Notes: generated by a model from the sequence alone, not told the origin. Numbered from the stretch's first letter, positions 52,536 to 62,046 are shown. The stretch: DNA of 64,000 nucleotides from Odoribacter splanchnicus DSM 20712 (GCF_000190535.1 NC_015160.1:3534001-3598000); one strand, 5' to 3'. Numbers and translations: made by a program.

Positions 52536-53544
52536 AAATAAAGTGTTGATGATTACCGGAGGAACCGGTTCGTTTGGTAATGCTGTTTTGAAACATTTTT
52601 TAAATTCGGATTTAAAAGAAATCCGGATTTTTAGCCGTGATGAGAAGAAACAGGAAGATATGCGTATCGAATATAAAAATGATAGGTTGAATTTTATCAT
52701 TGGTAATGTCCGGGACTTTGATTCGATCAATAATGCCATGTTAGGTGTGGATTATGTTTTTCATGCGGCAGCTTTAAAACAGGTGCCTTCTTGTGAATTT
52801 TATCCTATGCAGGCGATACGGACCAATTTATATGGAGCGGAAAATGTATTGGAGGCTGCTGCCAGGAATAATGTGAAGAAGGTGGTGGTTTTAAGTACTG
52901 ATAAAGCAGCTTATCCAATTAATGCTATGGGAATGACAAAGGCTCTGATGGAGAAACTGGCAGTTTCTAAAGCACGGGATTCCAGGGTGATGCAAAATGG
53001 AGGGGTGATTTGTGCTACTCGTTATGGCAATGTGATGTGTTCCAGGGGCTCTATTATTCCTTTATTTATTAAGCAGATCAAAGAGGGTGTGCCTATGACG
53101 GTAACGATTCCTGAGATGACCCGTTTTATGATGTCTTTGGATGATGCGGTTAATTTGGTGTTATACGCATTTGAACATGCGGAACCAGGAGATTTGTTTG
53201 TCCAGAAAGCACCTGCGGCTACAATAATCGATTTGGCAACAGCTGTCCGTGAATTGTTTCATGCCAATAATGAAATAAAAATAATCGGTGCCCGGCATGG
53301 TGAGAAGATGTATGAGACACTGTGTACCAAGGAAGAGATGTCCAAAGCTTTCGATTTGGGTGATTTTTATCGTGTCCCTGCGGATTTCAGGGATTTGAAT
53401 TATACAAAATATATACAAAAGGATGGTCCGAAATTGATTGAAGATGAGTATAATTCCGCCAATACGAGGAGATTATCAGTCGATGAGTTAAAACAGTTGT
53501 TGTTATCCCTGGATTATGTCCGGGATGAATTAAAAAATTACTGA
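52528..53544 (+). CDS. UDP-GlcNAc 4,6-dehydratase (CapE/FlaA1-type)
   Basis: A 338-residue SDR. ITGGTGSFGNAVLKHFLNSDLKEIRIFSRDEKKQEDM is the start; STDKAAYPINAMGMTKALMEK holds the catalytic-site pattern seen in CapE/WbjB-type enzymes; a C-terminal helical tail follows. It turns UDP-GlcNAc into a 4-keto-6-deoxy sugar, possibly with 5-epimerisation. CapF and CapG, which would make UDP-L-FucNAc, are absent; a DegT aminotransferase follows instead, so a 4-amino-4,6-dideoxy sugar is more likely. Confidence 0.88.
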   Translation: MFKNKVLMITGGTGSFGNAVLKHFLNSDLKEIRIFSRDEKKQEDMRIEYKNDRLNFIIGNVRDFDSINNAMLGVDYVFHAAALKQVPSCEFYPMQAIRTNLYGAENVLEAAARNNVKKVVVLSTDKAAYPINAMGMTKALMEKLAVSKARDSRVMQNGGVICATRYGNVMCSRGSIIPLFIKQIKEGVPMTVTIPEMTRFMMSLDDAVNLVLYAFEHAEPGDLFVQKAPAATIIDLATAVRELFHANNEIKIIGARHGEKMYETLCTKEEMSKAFDLGDFYRVPADFRDLNYTKYIQKDGPKLIEDEYNSANTRRLSVDELKQLLLSLDYVRDELKNY

Positions 53545-53552
53545 AAAGGATT

Positions 53553-54644
53553 ATGATGATTCCATTAGTTAAACCGTATATTCCCGAGCGTGAAGTTTTG
53601 ATGCCTGAATTGGAGAAAATCCTTTACAGTGGTTATATCGCAGAGGGAGAGGCTGTATATCAATTTGAAGCTCAGTTTAGTAAATTTATAGGGAATCCTT
53701 TTTCGCTGGCAGTTCATGCGGGGACAGATGCGCTTCATCTGGCTTTGTTACTGGCCGGAGTGAAGCCCGGAGATGAAGTTATCAGTACGGCGATGACAGC
53801 AGAACCAACGAATACGGCGATTGCCATGACCGGAGCCAGGGTTGTTTGGGGGGATGTGAATCCGCGGAATGGTTTGTTGGATCCTTTTTCGGTTCGTTCG
53901 CTTATTAATGAGAGAACAAAGGCTATTGTTGTTGTGCATTATGCCGGAATGGTGTGTGATATGGAGGAATTCAACCGGATTGCCCATGATTTTAAGATTC
54001 CAGTAATAGAAGATGCCGCCCATGCTTTGGGAGCTAAATTTAACGGGCAATTGATAGGCAGTAATTCTCCTTATACTTTATTTTCTTTGCAGGCAATTAA
54101 GCATGTGACGACAGTTGACGGTGGTTTTTTGTGTGTCGGAAATCAGAAGGATTATGAGAAGGCGCGGTTGAAAAGATGGTTTGGACTGGATAAAACAAAG
54201 TCCCGTTTGGAGAATGATATTCAGGAAGTTGGGTTTAAATACGGGATGAATAATGTAACTGCAACGATTGGTCTGGTGCAGATGAGGTATCTGGAGGAGG
54301 TTTTAGGCCGGTTTATTTCAAATGGAAAGTATTATGATGAACATTTGAAAAATATTTCAGGAGTTGAACTGGTTGAGTATTCTAAAAATACAGAAGCTTC
54401 TTACTGGCTGTACACGATGAAAGTGGAACGCCGGGAGGATTTTATAAAGATGATGGAGTCTGAGGGAATAACTGTATCCCCTCTTCATCACCGGAATGAT
54501 ACGCACAGTATTTTTGCTGCTTCCCGCCGGGAGTTGCCGGGATTGGAGGAATTTTATTCCCGTTTGATTCATATTCCCTGCGGTTGGTGGGTTAGTGGAG
54601 AAGAGAGGGAAAGAATTGTCAGTTGTATAAAGAGGGGGTGGTGA
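53553..54644 (+). CDS. DegT/DnrJ/EryC1 aminotransferase (locus 2, first of tandem pair)
   Basis: A 363-residue PLP enzyme. AVHAGTDALHLALLLAGVKPGDEVI is the large-domain start, IPVIEDAAHALGAKFNG carries the PLP aspartate, and the Schiff-base lysine is in FSLQAIKHVTTVDGGFLCVG. GMNNVTATIGLVQMRYLEEVL is the substrate-side motif. It should aminate the 4-keto sugar from the preceding dehydratase. It shares one base with the next DegT gene, a related protein lacking this lysine. Confidence 0.92.
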   Translation: MMIPLVKPYIPEREVLMPELEKILYSGYIAEGEAVYQFEAQFSKFIGNPFSLAVHAGTDALHLALLLAGVKPGDEVISTAMTAEPTNTAIAMTGARVVWGDVNPRNGLLDPFSVRSLINERTKAIVVVHYAGMVCDMEEFNRIAHDFKIPVIEDAAHALGAKFNGQLIGSNSPYTLFSLQAIKHVTTVDGGFLCVGNQKDYEKARLKRWFGLDKTKSRLENDIQEVGFKYGMNNVTATIGLVQMRYLEEVLGRFISNGKYYDEHLKNISGVELVEYSKNTEASYWLYTMKVERREDFIKMMESEGITVSPLHHRNDTHSIFAASRRELPGLEEFYSRLIHIPCGWWVSGEERERIVSCIKRGW

Positions 54645-55717
54645 TGATTCCATTGTATAAACCTTATATGCCGGATGAATTGCCCTGTCTGGAAGAAATT
54701 TTGCATAGCGGAGCGTTGGCTTATGGCAAATGGGGGAGGAGTTTTGAAGATGCTTTACAGAAGTATTTACATTGTCTGCAAGTACCTGTGACTGTAAATA
54801 GTTTTACGGCTGCAATACATGTCATGCTGGCGGCTTTGGGAGTTAAAAGGGGGGATGAAATCATTGCTTCGCCGCAATCCTGTCTGGCTTCCACTATGCC
54901 TTTGCTTTCTTACGGGGCGAAAGTTGTCTGGGCAGATGTTGATCCCAAGCGGGGAACGTTGTGCCCTGAAAGCGTGGAAGGAAAAATTTCACCTGCGACT
55001 AAGGCTATATTTCACAATCATCATTGCGGTTATCCGGGGTATATTGATGAGATAAATGAAATAGGCCGGAGAAAAGGGTTGTTTGTGATTGATGATTGTA
55101 TTGAAGCTTTCGGTGCGCATTATAAAGGAAAGCTACTGGGTACGCTGGAAGCCGATGCCACTTTATTGTCGTTTCAGACTGTCCGTTTACCAAATACCAT
55201 AGATGGGGGAGCTGTGATTTTCAGATGTAAGGAACATGTGCAGAAGGCTATACGAATAAGGGATTTGGGAGTCGATCGCTCAACTTTCCGTGACGCTGCC
55301 GGTGAAATCAATCCAAACAGTGATGTATCCTTTCCCGGATATGGGGTTACTATGAATGAAGTTGCTTCCTATATTGGTTGTTTGCAGGTGGGGCAATTGG
55401 ATGAGTTGCTGGAAAAGCAAAGGCAAAACGCGTTTGATTGGCAAGTTGTTTTGTCAGATAAAATGCCGGGTTTATGTTTTTTAGATACAGAAAATATAAA
55501 TCCTAATTATTGGGTTTTTGGAATATTGGCCAAAGATAAAGCTGCCACTTTGAAAGATTTTAAAGCAAGGGGGTATTCTTGTTCAGGAGTTCATCTGCCT
55601 AATAGTTATTACAGTGTTTTCGGAGAGCAGGGAGTATATCCGGGGGTTCGGGAGTTTCATTCCCATTTTGTTGCTTTGCCTTGTGGCTGGTGGTTTAAAA
55701 GATGTGGTAATGAATAG
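54644..55717 (+). CDS. DegT-family protein with Arg at the PLP-lysine position
   Basis: A 357-residue paralogue of the preceding protein. It keeps the fold markers: TVNSFTAAIHVMLAALGVKRGDEII, LFVIDDCIEAFGAHYKGK (the PLP aspartate) and GYGVTMNEVASYIGCLQVGQ. At the catalytic position it reads LLSFQTVRLPNTIDGGAVIF, so the Schiff-base lysine is arginine (codon cgt). In the related ColD dehydratase a His replaces Lys, so the change may mean a different reaction, a non-catalytic partner, or loss of activity. The start overlaps the previous stop by one base. Confidence 0.88.
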   Translation: MIPLYKPYMPDELPCLEEILHSGALAYGKWGRSFEDALQKYLHCLQVPVTVNSFTAAIHVMLAALGVKRGDEIIASPQSCLASTMPLLSYGAKVVWADVDPKRGTLCPESVEGKISPATKAIFHNHHCGYPGYIDEINEIGRRKGLFVIDDCIEAFGAHYKGKLLGTLEADATLLSFQTVRLPNTIDGGAVIFRCKEHVQKAIRIRDLGVDRSTFRDAAGEINPNSDVSFPGYGVTMNEVASYIGCLQVGQLDELLEKQRQNAFDWQVVLSDKMPGLCFLDTENINPNYWVFGILAKDKAATLKDFKARGYSCSGVHLPNSYYSVFGEQGVYPGVREFHSHFVALPCGWWFKRCGNE

Positions 55718-56639
55718 CAGATCAGCCCGGTTGTCTGAGATTGCCAAATTGGCGGATACCGATTTCATCGGGGAGGATGTCGTTATTCAAGGGTTGGGTT
55801 TGTGTAACCGGAGTTCAGTTTATAACTCGGTGCTGTCTTATGTTGCTTCTGTTGGTTTCATTGAGAAAGCAAGAAATAATCCGGTTGTTCAGGCATTAAT
55901 AATTACTCCGGATTTGTATAAGACGCTTACCGGAGAACGGTTTAGTTATATTCTTTCTTCGTTTCCTGAAGAGTTATTTTATCAGATCCATCATGTCCTT
56001 TTGGAACAGACTGATTTTTATAGATTACCGGGCGACTCTGTCCAGGTAGGCCGGGGATGTGATATTCATCCTTCGGTGGTAATTGAAGGACCTGTTGTTA
56101 TTGGTGACGGTGTTTCGATAGGGCCGTATACGGTTGTGAAGCCAAATACTGTGATAGGTGACTATTCGGTCATTGGCTGTCACTGTGTGATTGGGTGTGA
56201 GGGATTTCAGGTGTTGAGGGATCATTGTAAAGTACCTTATAAAGTGAAACATGCCGGAGGTACGGTTATCGGTCGTGATGTTCATATTGGTGACCAGGTG
56301 ACTGTCGCTAATGCACTTTTTGAAGGGGCTGTGACTATTGGTGATCATTGTATGATTGATAATTTTTGTTATATCGCCCACAATTGTGTGGTCGGGCGCA
56401 ATTGTATTTTAACTGCCGGGGTACGTTTGATGGGGTCATCTTCTTTGGAGGATTCTGTTTATGTAGCTCCGCAAGCAGTGGTTTTGAATAAAGTGGTTGT
56501 TCATGAGGAAGCACTTGTAGGAACGGCTGCGATGGTGAATAAAGATGTGCCGGCCGGCCGGACTGTTGTCGGTTGTCCGGCAGAATTGAAGGAGGATTAT
56601 ACAGCTTTGAGGGAACGGCTGAAATCGTTGTTGTTATAA
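55710..56639 (+). CDS. LpxD-like hexapeptide-repeat N-acyltransferase
   Basis: A 309-residue protein. Residues 1-110 form a non-repeat N-terminal domain; residues from about 110 hold left-handed beta-helix repeats (IHPSVVIEGPVVIGDGVSIG onward). The catalytic-histidine region of LpxD is matched by NFCYIAHNCVVGRNC, and DVPAGRTVVGCPA closes the helix. LpxD adds 3-hydroxyacyl chains from ACP to UDP-glucosamine amines in lipid A. In a sugar locus it probably N-acylates an amino sugar. The ATG at 55710 overlaps the previous stop; an upstream frame exists but runs through the DegT gene. Confidence 0.85.
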   Translation: MNSRSARLSEIAKLADTDFIGEDVVIQGLGLCNRSSVYNSVLSYVASVGFIEKARNNPVVQALIITPDLYKTLTGERFSYILSSFPEELFYQIHHVLLEQTDFYRLPGDSVQVGRGCDIHPSVVIEGPVVIGDGVSIGPYTVVKPNTVIGDYSVIGCHCVIGCEGFQVLRDHCKVPYKVKHAGGTVIGRDVHIGDQVTVANALFEGAVTIGDHCMIDNFCYIAHNCVVGRNCILTAGVRLMGSSSLEDSVYVAPQAVVLNKVVVHEEALVGTAAMVNKDVPAGRTVVGCPAELKEDYTALRERLKSLLL

Positions 56640-56669
56640 CTGAGTATTATTTTTGATGTTTTATAATAA

Positions 56670-57656
56670 ATGAAATACTGTATTACAATTTTCTGGGGGG
56701 AGCTGTTTTTGTTATTGACTTTGTCAACTTCCGGATGTCATGATGGGGATAAAGGTTCACTATGGGATGAAAATATAGTGAGATTTCAGGTTGATGTTGA
56801 AACTGATCCGAATGGACGTGGTGGTTATAATGTTGAGCCGGACTGGTGTGTGTTGATGTTACCGGAAAATAATCGGATCATGCAGGATATTCCTCTTGTT
56901 ATCTATTGCCATAGCGGGGGTGGGACGGTAAGCAGTTCGGGGAGTGAACCGGAAAATAATGATTTTACAAGATATTTTGTATCCAGAGGATGTGCCGTAT
57001 TGTGTACTGCCGGAATGCCTGAATCCTATTCTGAACGTTTGCAGGTGGATCATACCCGATGTTTGGGTAATCCGGTTTCTGTCCGTTCTGTTATTAAAGC
57101 TTATGATTATATTAAAGAACATTTTAATAATATTGACTTTTCCGGATGTGTGGTATATTGTAATTCAAACGGGGGGCTTACGGCTTCCAGTTTAGTGAAT
57201 CATACCTCTATTCCTATTCTGGCGCAAGGGGGATTATGTCCTTTGATCAGTATAGAAAAAAATGTCTGGGAAAAACTGGGGTATAAGACAGGTCTTATTC
57301 GTTTGTTTGGGATGAAATCAGGTTCTTATGAAAAAGATAAAGTTGGGAAATATGATCCGTATGTATATAATACGCATTCGGAGGTACCCTATAGATGTCC
57401 CTATTTGATCATTCAGCCGAAAAGGGATCGTTTTGTGTCTTATGATATAGCTGTTCAGTTTGCGGACATTATGAATAAGAAAGGTTCGGAAATTATTGTT
57501 ATTGATACGGATGAGGTCGGGGGACACAATGTTGTACCCCAGCCGGTTATTATTGGTAGTTATAGTTATATGGGGAAGAATTATCCGTTGAATAAGACGG
57601 TGGATGACATGTATTTGTTTTTTTGCAAGTATCTGAGGAGAACAGATGCAGAGTAA
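56670..57656 (+). CDS. Putative lipoprotein with alpha/beta-hydrolase features
   Basis: A 328-residue protein. Residues 1-22 form a signal peptide ending STSGC, so a lipoprotein is likely (the residue at -3 is Ser/Thr, not the most common). The fold markers are IPLVIYCHSGGGTVSSSG (oxyanion loop), SGCVVYCNSNGGLTASSLV (nucleophile elbow reading N-S-N-G-G instead of GxSxG), and a late VGGHNVVPQP with a candidate catalytic histidine. It may be an esterase or depolymerase for the polysaccharide at the cell surface. It overlaps the flippase gene by 11 bp. Confidence 0.7.
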   Translation: MKYCITIFWGELFLLLTLSTSGCHDGDKGSLWDENIVRFQVDVETDPNGRGGYNVEPDWCVLMLPENNRIMQDIPLVIYCHSGGGTVSSSGSEPENNDFTRYFVSRGCAVLCTAGMPESYSERLQVDHTRCLGNPVSVRSVIKAYDYIKEHFNNIDFSGCVVYCNSNGGLTASSLVNHTSIPILAQGGLCPLISIEKNVWEKLGYKTGLIRLFGMKSGSYEKDKVGKYDPYVYNTHSEVPYRCPYLIIQPKRDRFVSYDIAVQFADIMNKKGSEIIVIDTDEVGGHNVVPQPVIIGSYSYMGKNYPLNKTVDDMYLFFCKYLRRTDAE

Positions 57657-59142
57657 TGAGAGTTCATATAGGTCTATTTTTAAATCCACTTTTCTGTTTG
57701 GATTTGTGCAGGTTTTTAATATTGTGATGAAAGCTGCTATTAATAAGGCTGTTGCGATATTGTTGGGGACGGAGGGTATGGGAGTGATCAGTCTCTATAA
57801 TTCAGCGGTCAATATGTTAAGGACAGTAGCTGGTTTAGGAATTCCCCAGAGTGCAGTGAGGGATGTTGCTGAGGCAAATGCGACTTGTGAGATTGAAAAA
57901 TTAAATCGGATTATAACCGTTACCAAAAAAATTGTCTGGTTTACAGCTTTGCTGGGGGCTGTAGTAACGATCGTATTTGCCAGAGTATTAAGCGATGTTT
58001 CGTTTAATAACCGTGACCATATCGTTGCCTTTATTTTTTTATCCATGGCTGTATTTCTTTCTATTGTTAGTGAAGGTGAGTTAGCTATATTAAAAGGAAT
58101 GAGGCGGTTGCGGGATTTGGCAAAAGCTTCCGTGTATGGAAGTTCGCTGGGATTATTAATATCTGTACCCCTGTACTATTTTTGGGGATTTGCAGGTATT
58201 GTTCCTTCATTGATTTTGGCAGCCGGTTTTTCTGCGTTGATAGCGTGGCTTTATGTCCGTAAAGTGAATTATGTGAGGTTGGTGATGGAGAACAGGACAG
58301 TTTTTACGGATGGCAAGGGGATGATAAAGATGGGACTGGCATTTATGTATTTGTCTTTATTTGGCATGTTGTCCGATTTTATTATTCGTGCTTTTATTAG
58401 CCATCAGTCAGGATTGGATGAAGTAGGAATATTTCAGGCAGGCAGTACAATTGTGGTTGCTTATTTTGGTATTATAACAACTGCTTTGACAACTGATTAC
58501 TATCCGCGAATATCTGCTATACATTCGGATAATCAGGCATTGGTGATTGAAGTGAACAGACAGGCGGAGGTTGGGTTACTTTTGATGGGGCCTTTGGTTG
58601 TCTTGTTTATGTTTGCTATGCCATTATTTATCAGGATTTTATATACGGAAATGTTTTTGCAATCCATGGAATATATTCAATATGCGATTTTCAGTATATT
58701 GATTACTATTTATTCAAATACAATGGGTATGATTTTGTTGGCTAAACAGAAGTCATCGATTTTTGTTTATACAACAACCATTATGAATGTCCTTTCAATA
58801 GTTTTTAATTTGGTTGCTTATTATTATTGGGGATTAACGGGATTGGGCATATCGTCTATTATTGTTGCTGTATGTCATTTATTACTGATGTGCGGCATTA
58901 TGAAAAAAGTATATCATATTGTTTTTAAAACCAGGGCAGTAAAGATTTTTATTTTTACTTGTGCTTTTTGTCTTTTAAGTTTTTTTGTAAAGGATCTCAA
59001 TCATCTTTTTTTGAGGTATGGTTTGGGGATGGTTATTTTCGGATGTAGTTTTTTTTACTCCCTGTGTTTGATGAGGTCGGTAATCAATTTAAGTTTAGCT
59101 GGTTTATTATCTAAATTTTGGGGAAGAAAGCCCGGTAAATAA
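57646..59142 (+). CDS. Polysaccharide flippase (Wzx-like), locus 2
   Basis: A 498-residue protein with 12-14 membrane helices of the MVF/MATE superfamily (for example VFNIVMKAAINKAVAILLGTEGMGVISLYNS and ISVPLYYFWGFAGIVPSLILAA). GVISLYNSAVNMLRTVAGLGIPQSAVRDVAEA is typical of O-antigen translocases. It moves lipid-linked units for locus 2. Having a second flippase separates this locus functionally from locus 1. Confidence 0.9.
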   Translation: MQSNESSYRSIFKSTFLFGFVQVFNIVMKAAINKAVAILLGTEGMGVISLYNSAVNMLRTVAGLGIPQSAVRDVAEANATCEIEKLNRIITVTKKIVWFTALLGAVVTIVFARVLSDVSFNNRDHIVAFIFLSMAVFLSIVSEGELAILKGMRRLRDLAKASVYGSSLGLLISVPLYYFWGFAGIVPSLILAAGFSALIAWLYVRKVNYVRLVMENRTVFTDGKGMIKMGLAFMYLSLFGMLSDFIIRAFISHQSGLDEVGIFQAGSTIVVAYFGIITTALTTDYYPRISAIHSDNQALVIEVNRQAEVGLLLMGPLVVLFMFAMPLFIRILYTEMFLQSMEYIQYAIFSILITIYSNTMGMILLAKQKSSIFVYTTTIMNVLSIVFNLVAYYYWGLTGLGISSIIVAVCHLLLMCGIMKKVYHIVFKTRAVKIFIFTCAFCLLSFFVKDLNHLFLRYGLGMVIFGCSFFYSLCLMRSVINLSLAGLLSKFWGRKPGK

Positions 59143-59153
59143 GCTTTGTTCGT

Positions 59154-59990
59154 ATGAGAGAGTATATAAAAAGAATCCTTCGTCATATTTATCATTTTTT
59201 CAGGTTACTGTGGCTTGTAAATTGGAGGGCAACCATAAGATTGAATTTTAGAAAATTACCTTTTAGCACGGCTTGTAAACTTCCCATATTGGTTTACGGT
59301 AAGCTGAAGATATACGATTTGAGTGGAAGAATCATAATACGCGGACCTGTTTGCCGGGGATTGGTAAAAGTTGGCCGGAATGTTGACAGTCATTATTCTA
59401 CTTGTCTTCCGGGACAGTGGACGATAAGTCAGGATCTTATTTTCAACGGGCATATTATGATTAGCGGGGGTGTTACTATCGAGACTTATAAAGGTCCTCT
59501 GGAGCTGGGCAGGTGTTGTGTGATTGGAAGCGGAACAATGCTGAAAAGCCAATATGGGATAATAATAGGTGATTTCACAAGAATAGCCTATGGATGTGTT
59601 ATTATGGATACTAATATGCATTTTATAAAGGATATAGAAACAGGTAGGATAGGGAAAGTGACCGGACCTATTGTAATTGGACAACGTTGCTGGCTTAATC
59701 CGGGAACTGTGGTTTCTAAAAATGCTGTTGTACCGGATTACACCATTACCGGAAGAAATAGCTTGGTTAATAAGGATTATTCGGAACAATATACTTCCCA
59801 TGCATTTATAGCAGGGGCACCTGCAAAGCCGGTTAGCTATCATGTGCAGCGAATATTTAGTAATCAGATGGAGGGAGATTTGAGGAGATATTTTGAAGAA
59901 AACGGAACCCGGATTGTGTTTCAGGGAGTGAAAGGTGAGGAAGAGGATCCATACGAAGAGATTGTTGGAATGTTCTGTTATAATTATTAG
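59154..59990 (+). CDS. Hexapeptide-repeat acetyltransferase (WbbJ/Maa-like)
   Basis: A 278-residue protein. A basic N-terminal segment (REYIKRILRHIYHFFRLLWLV) precedes left-handed beta-helix repeats: LELGRCCVIGSGTMLKSQYGIIIGDFTRIAYGCVIMDTNMHFIKDIE, with the DTxxH segment of the maltose/galactoside acetyltransferase family, then GPIVIGQRCWLNPGTVVSKNAVVPD. It should O-acetylate a sugar of the locus 2 polymer. It starts 12 bp after the flippase. Confidence 0.88.
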   Translation: MREYIKRILRHIYHFFRLLWLVNWRATIRLNFRKLPFSTACKLPILVYGKLKIYDLSGRIIIRGPVCRGLVKVGRNVDSHYSTCLPGQWTISQDLIFNGHIMISGGVTIETYKGPLELGRCCVIGSGTMLKSQYGIIIGDFTRIAYGCVIMDTNMHFIKDIETGRIGKVTGPIVIGQRCWLNPGTVVSKNAVVPDYTITGRNSLVNKDYSEQYTSHAFIAGAPAKPVSYHVQRIFSNQMEGDLRRYFEENGTRIVFQGVKGEEEDPYEEIVGMFCYNY

Positions 59991-60038
59991 CTGAAATAAG
60001 TCAATTGGTTTATTCTCTGCTTGAGCGGAAATTTAAAG

Positions 60039-61139
60039 ATGACTTTACGGATAGAAAAATTTGTACCATTCCGGTTTTGTAAGAGGCAATTGGAGCTGAC
60101 CGGATTGTCTGCTCTGACAGGTAAGAACTGGCGTTATAGCAGTAGCGGAAAAGCCTCTCTGTATCATTGTTTGAAATCTTTGAATATTCAGGGAAAGTTG
60201 TTGATGCCTGTTTATATGTGCAGCTCTGTTAAGCCCGTGTTGAGGCGTCTGAAGATTAGTCCCATATATTATGATTTATCAGAAACTGATCTGAATGCTG
60301 ATGTTGAGGATATAAAAAAGAAAATTTTACAACATCCTGATGTTTCCGGTATTTTAGTGGCAGGTTTGTATGGAAATCCGGTCGATTATCCTGGAATTGA
60401 AAAAATATGTAAGGACTTTGGTATTAAGTTGATTGATGATGCTGCACAGAGTTTTGGAGCCAAGCTGAATGGACGTTTGGCGGGAACTTGGGGAGATGCC
60501 GGTTTTTTTTCCTTTTCTCCCGGGAAATCCACACCGGGCCATTTGGGATCTTTTTTTTGGACATCGAATAGAAATTATTCTTTTAGAAGAAAGAATCACT
60601 GGGGGATGCATGTATTGGCTTATCTGAATTATTATTTTAACAGGTATGAGATATATACTTATAAGAGATACAGGATTTTTGTATTATTTTCCTATTTATA
60701 TTTCTATTTACAAAAACGGGTAGATATGGTATTTGATTCTATGAATCGTTTTGAGAGTAGAATTTTAGGTGGTATTCTATATGCGAATTTTAAGCAGACT
60801 TTTCGTTGTGAGTTTTCACAGTTGATTCATAAAGCGTTTGAAAACAGCCATTTTTTCAGGATAATAACCCGGGGGGCGGAAGGAACCAATAACCATAAAA
60901 TTGTTCTGGTTGCCCGGGATGAAGATGTGGCAACGGAAATGGTGAGTTTTCTGACCGGAGCCGGAATTTATGTTGCTTCCGGATATGATTTGATGGAGTA
61001 TTCTGCAGATGTCCCTACTGCAAAGAGATTGTATAAAAGGGTATTGGAGTTGCCGTTGGAGAATGATCGGAGTAAGTTGGATTATACAATAGAAAATTTG
61101 AGGTTATATGAATGTAGCTGCCATAACAATCACTTATAA
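60039..61139 (+). CDS. DegT-like aminotransferase (locus 2, third)
   Basis: A 366-residue PLP-type protein: YSSSGKASLYHCLKSL, LLMPVYMCSSVKPVLRRLKISPIYYDL, KLIDDAAQSFGAKLNG (PLP aspartate), and FFSFSPGKSTPGHLGSFFWTSN with the lysine kept. It is more distant from the tandem pair. Its substrate is unknown. The ATG at 60039 is chosen over a TTG at 60021. It overlaps the next gene by 32 bp. Confidence 0.8.
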   Translation: MTLRIEKFVPFRFCKRQLELTGLSALTGKNWRYSSSGKASLYHCLKSLNIQGKLLMPVYMCSSVKPVLRRLKISPIYYDLSETDLNADVEDIKKKILQHPDVSGILVAGLYGNPVDYPGIEKICKDFGIKLIDDAAQSFGAKLNGRLAGTWGDAGFFSFSPGKSTPGHLGSFFWTSNRNYSFRRKNHWGMHVLAYLNYYFNRYEIYTYKRYRIFVLFSYLYFYLQKRVDMVFDSMNRFESRILGGILYANFKQTFRCEFSQLIHKAFENSHFFRIITRGAEGTNNHKIVLVARDEDVATEMVSFLTGAGIYVASGYDLMEYSADVPTAKRLYKRVLELPLENDRSKLDYTIENLRLYECSCHNNHL

Positions 61140-62046
61140 TGATGATTATAAGTTCACCGAATGGCTTGGACATTATCAGGAATACAAGGATGAGTTGTAT
61201 TTGCATATTGTAGTTGATAATCATTCGTGTGAGGAATATGCAAGTAAATTAAGGACTTTTTTTCCTTGCTCTAAGATTATCAGGCGTAGCTCTAACGGAG
61301 GCTGTACGTATGCATATAATGATGGGATAAAGGTGGCTTTAGCTGATAAAAATGTGGATGCCATTTTGTTAATCGGTAATGATATTCGGTTACCGGCAGG
61401 AGAATTGACAAAATTGTATCATTTTTTGTATCGTGATGAGGGATTGGGAATGGTAGCTCCTGTAGTTTTGAAGAAGGATTCGGAAGTGATTGAGAGTGTC
61501 GGATGTTTTATTAGCAGATATTTGTTTTTGAAAGAACCTTATGTCGGTTCAGTCTGTGATGCTCTTGGTTTTAACAGTTTTGTTTGTGAAACAGTTGCGG
61601 GCGGAATGAATTTAGCGCGGAGGGAATTTTATGAGCAGGTTGGTTTACAGGATAATTTGCTTTTTATGTATTCCGATGAGGTTGATATGGGGTTAAGAGC
61701 TAAGAAATTGGGAGTCAATTTGGCGGTTACAACTGAAGCTAAAGCCTGGCACCAACATCTCAATGCCGGAGGGGGAAAACATCGGATGTTTTATACCTCT
61801 TATCTGATGGGGCGTAATAAGGTGTATCTGGCTAAAAAGCATTTTGGTTTTTGGCGGAGTGCGGAGCAATTGGCATTTCATTCTTTTTTATTTTTCAAAG
61901 GTGTTGTCGGAAATGTTTTTCATAAAGAGAAACTGATGCATCAACTTTATTTTATCAGAGGCTCATGGAATGGTTTTACGGGGGATATGGAATTAGGAAA
62001 AATAATTAAAGATTTTAAGCCTGATGAGGATAACAAAGGATTATAG
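61108..62046 (+). CDS. Glycosyltransferase family 2 (locus 2)
   Basis: A 312-residue GT-A enzyme. VAAITITYNDDYKFTEWLGHYQ begins it; VDAILLIGNDIRLPAGELTKL gives the acidic metal motif; AGGMNLARREFYEQVGLQDNLLFMYSDEVDMGLRAKKLGV is the GT2 acceptor motif with its catalytic acid. It adds a sugar to the locus 2 repeat unit. It starts within the DegT gene and ends inside the next one. Confidence 0.9.
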   Translation: MNVAAITITYNDDYKFTEWLGHYQEYKDELYLHIVVDNHSCEEYASKLRTFFPCSKIIRRSSNGGCTYAYNDGIKVALADKNVDAILLIGNDIRLPAGELTKLYHFLYRDEGLGMVAPVVLKKDSEVIESVGCFISRYLFLKEPYVGSVCDALGFNSFVCETVAGGMNLARREFYEQVGLQDNLLFMYSDEVDMGLRAKKLGVNLAVTTEAKAWHQHLNAGGGKHRMFYTSYLMGRNKVYLAKKHFGFWRSAEQLAFHSFLFFKGVVGNVFHKEKLMHQLYFIRGSWNGFTGDMELGKIIKDFKPDEDNKGL

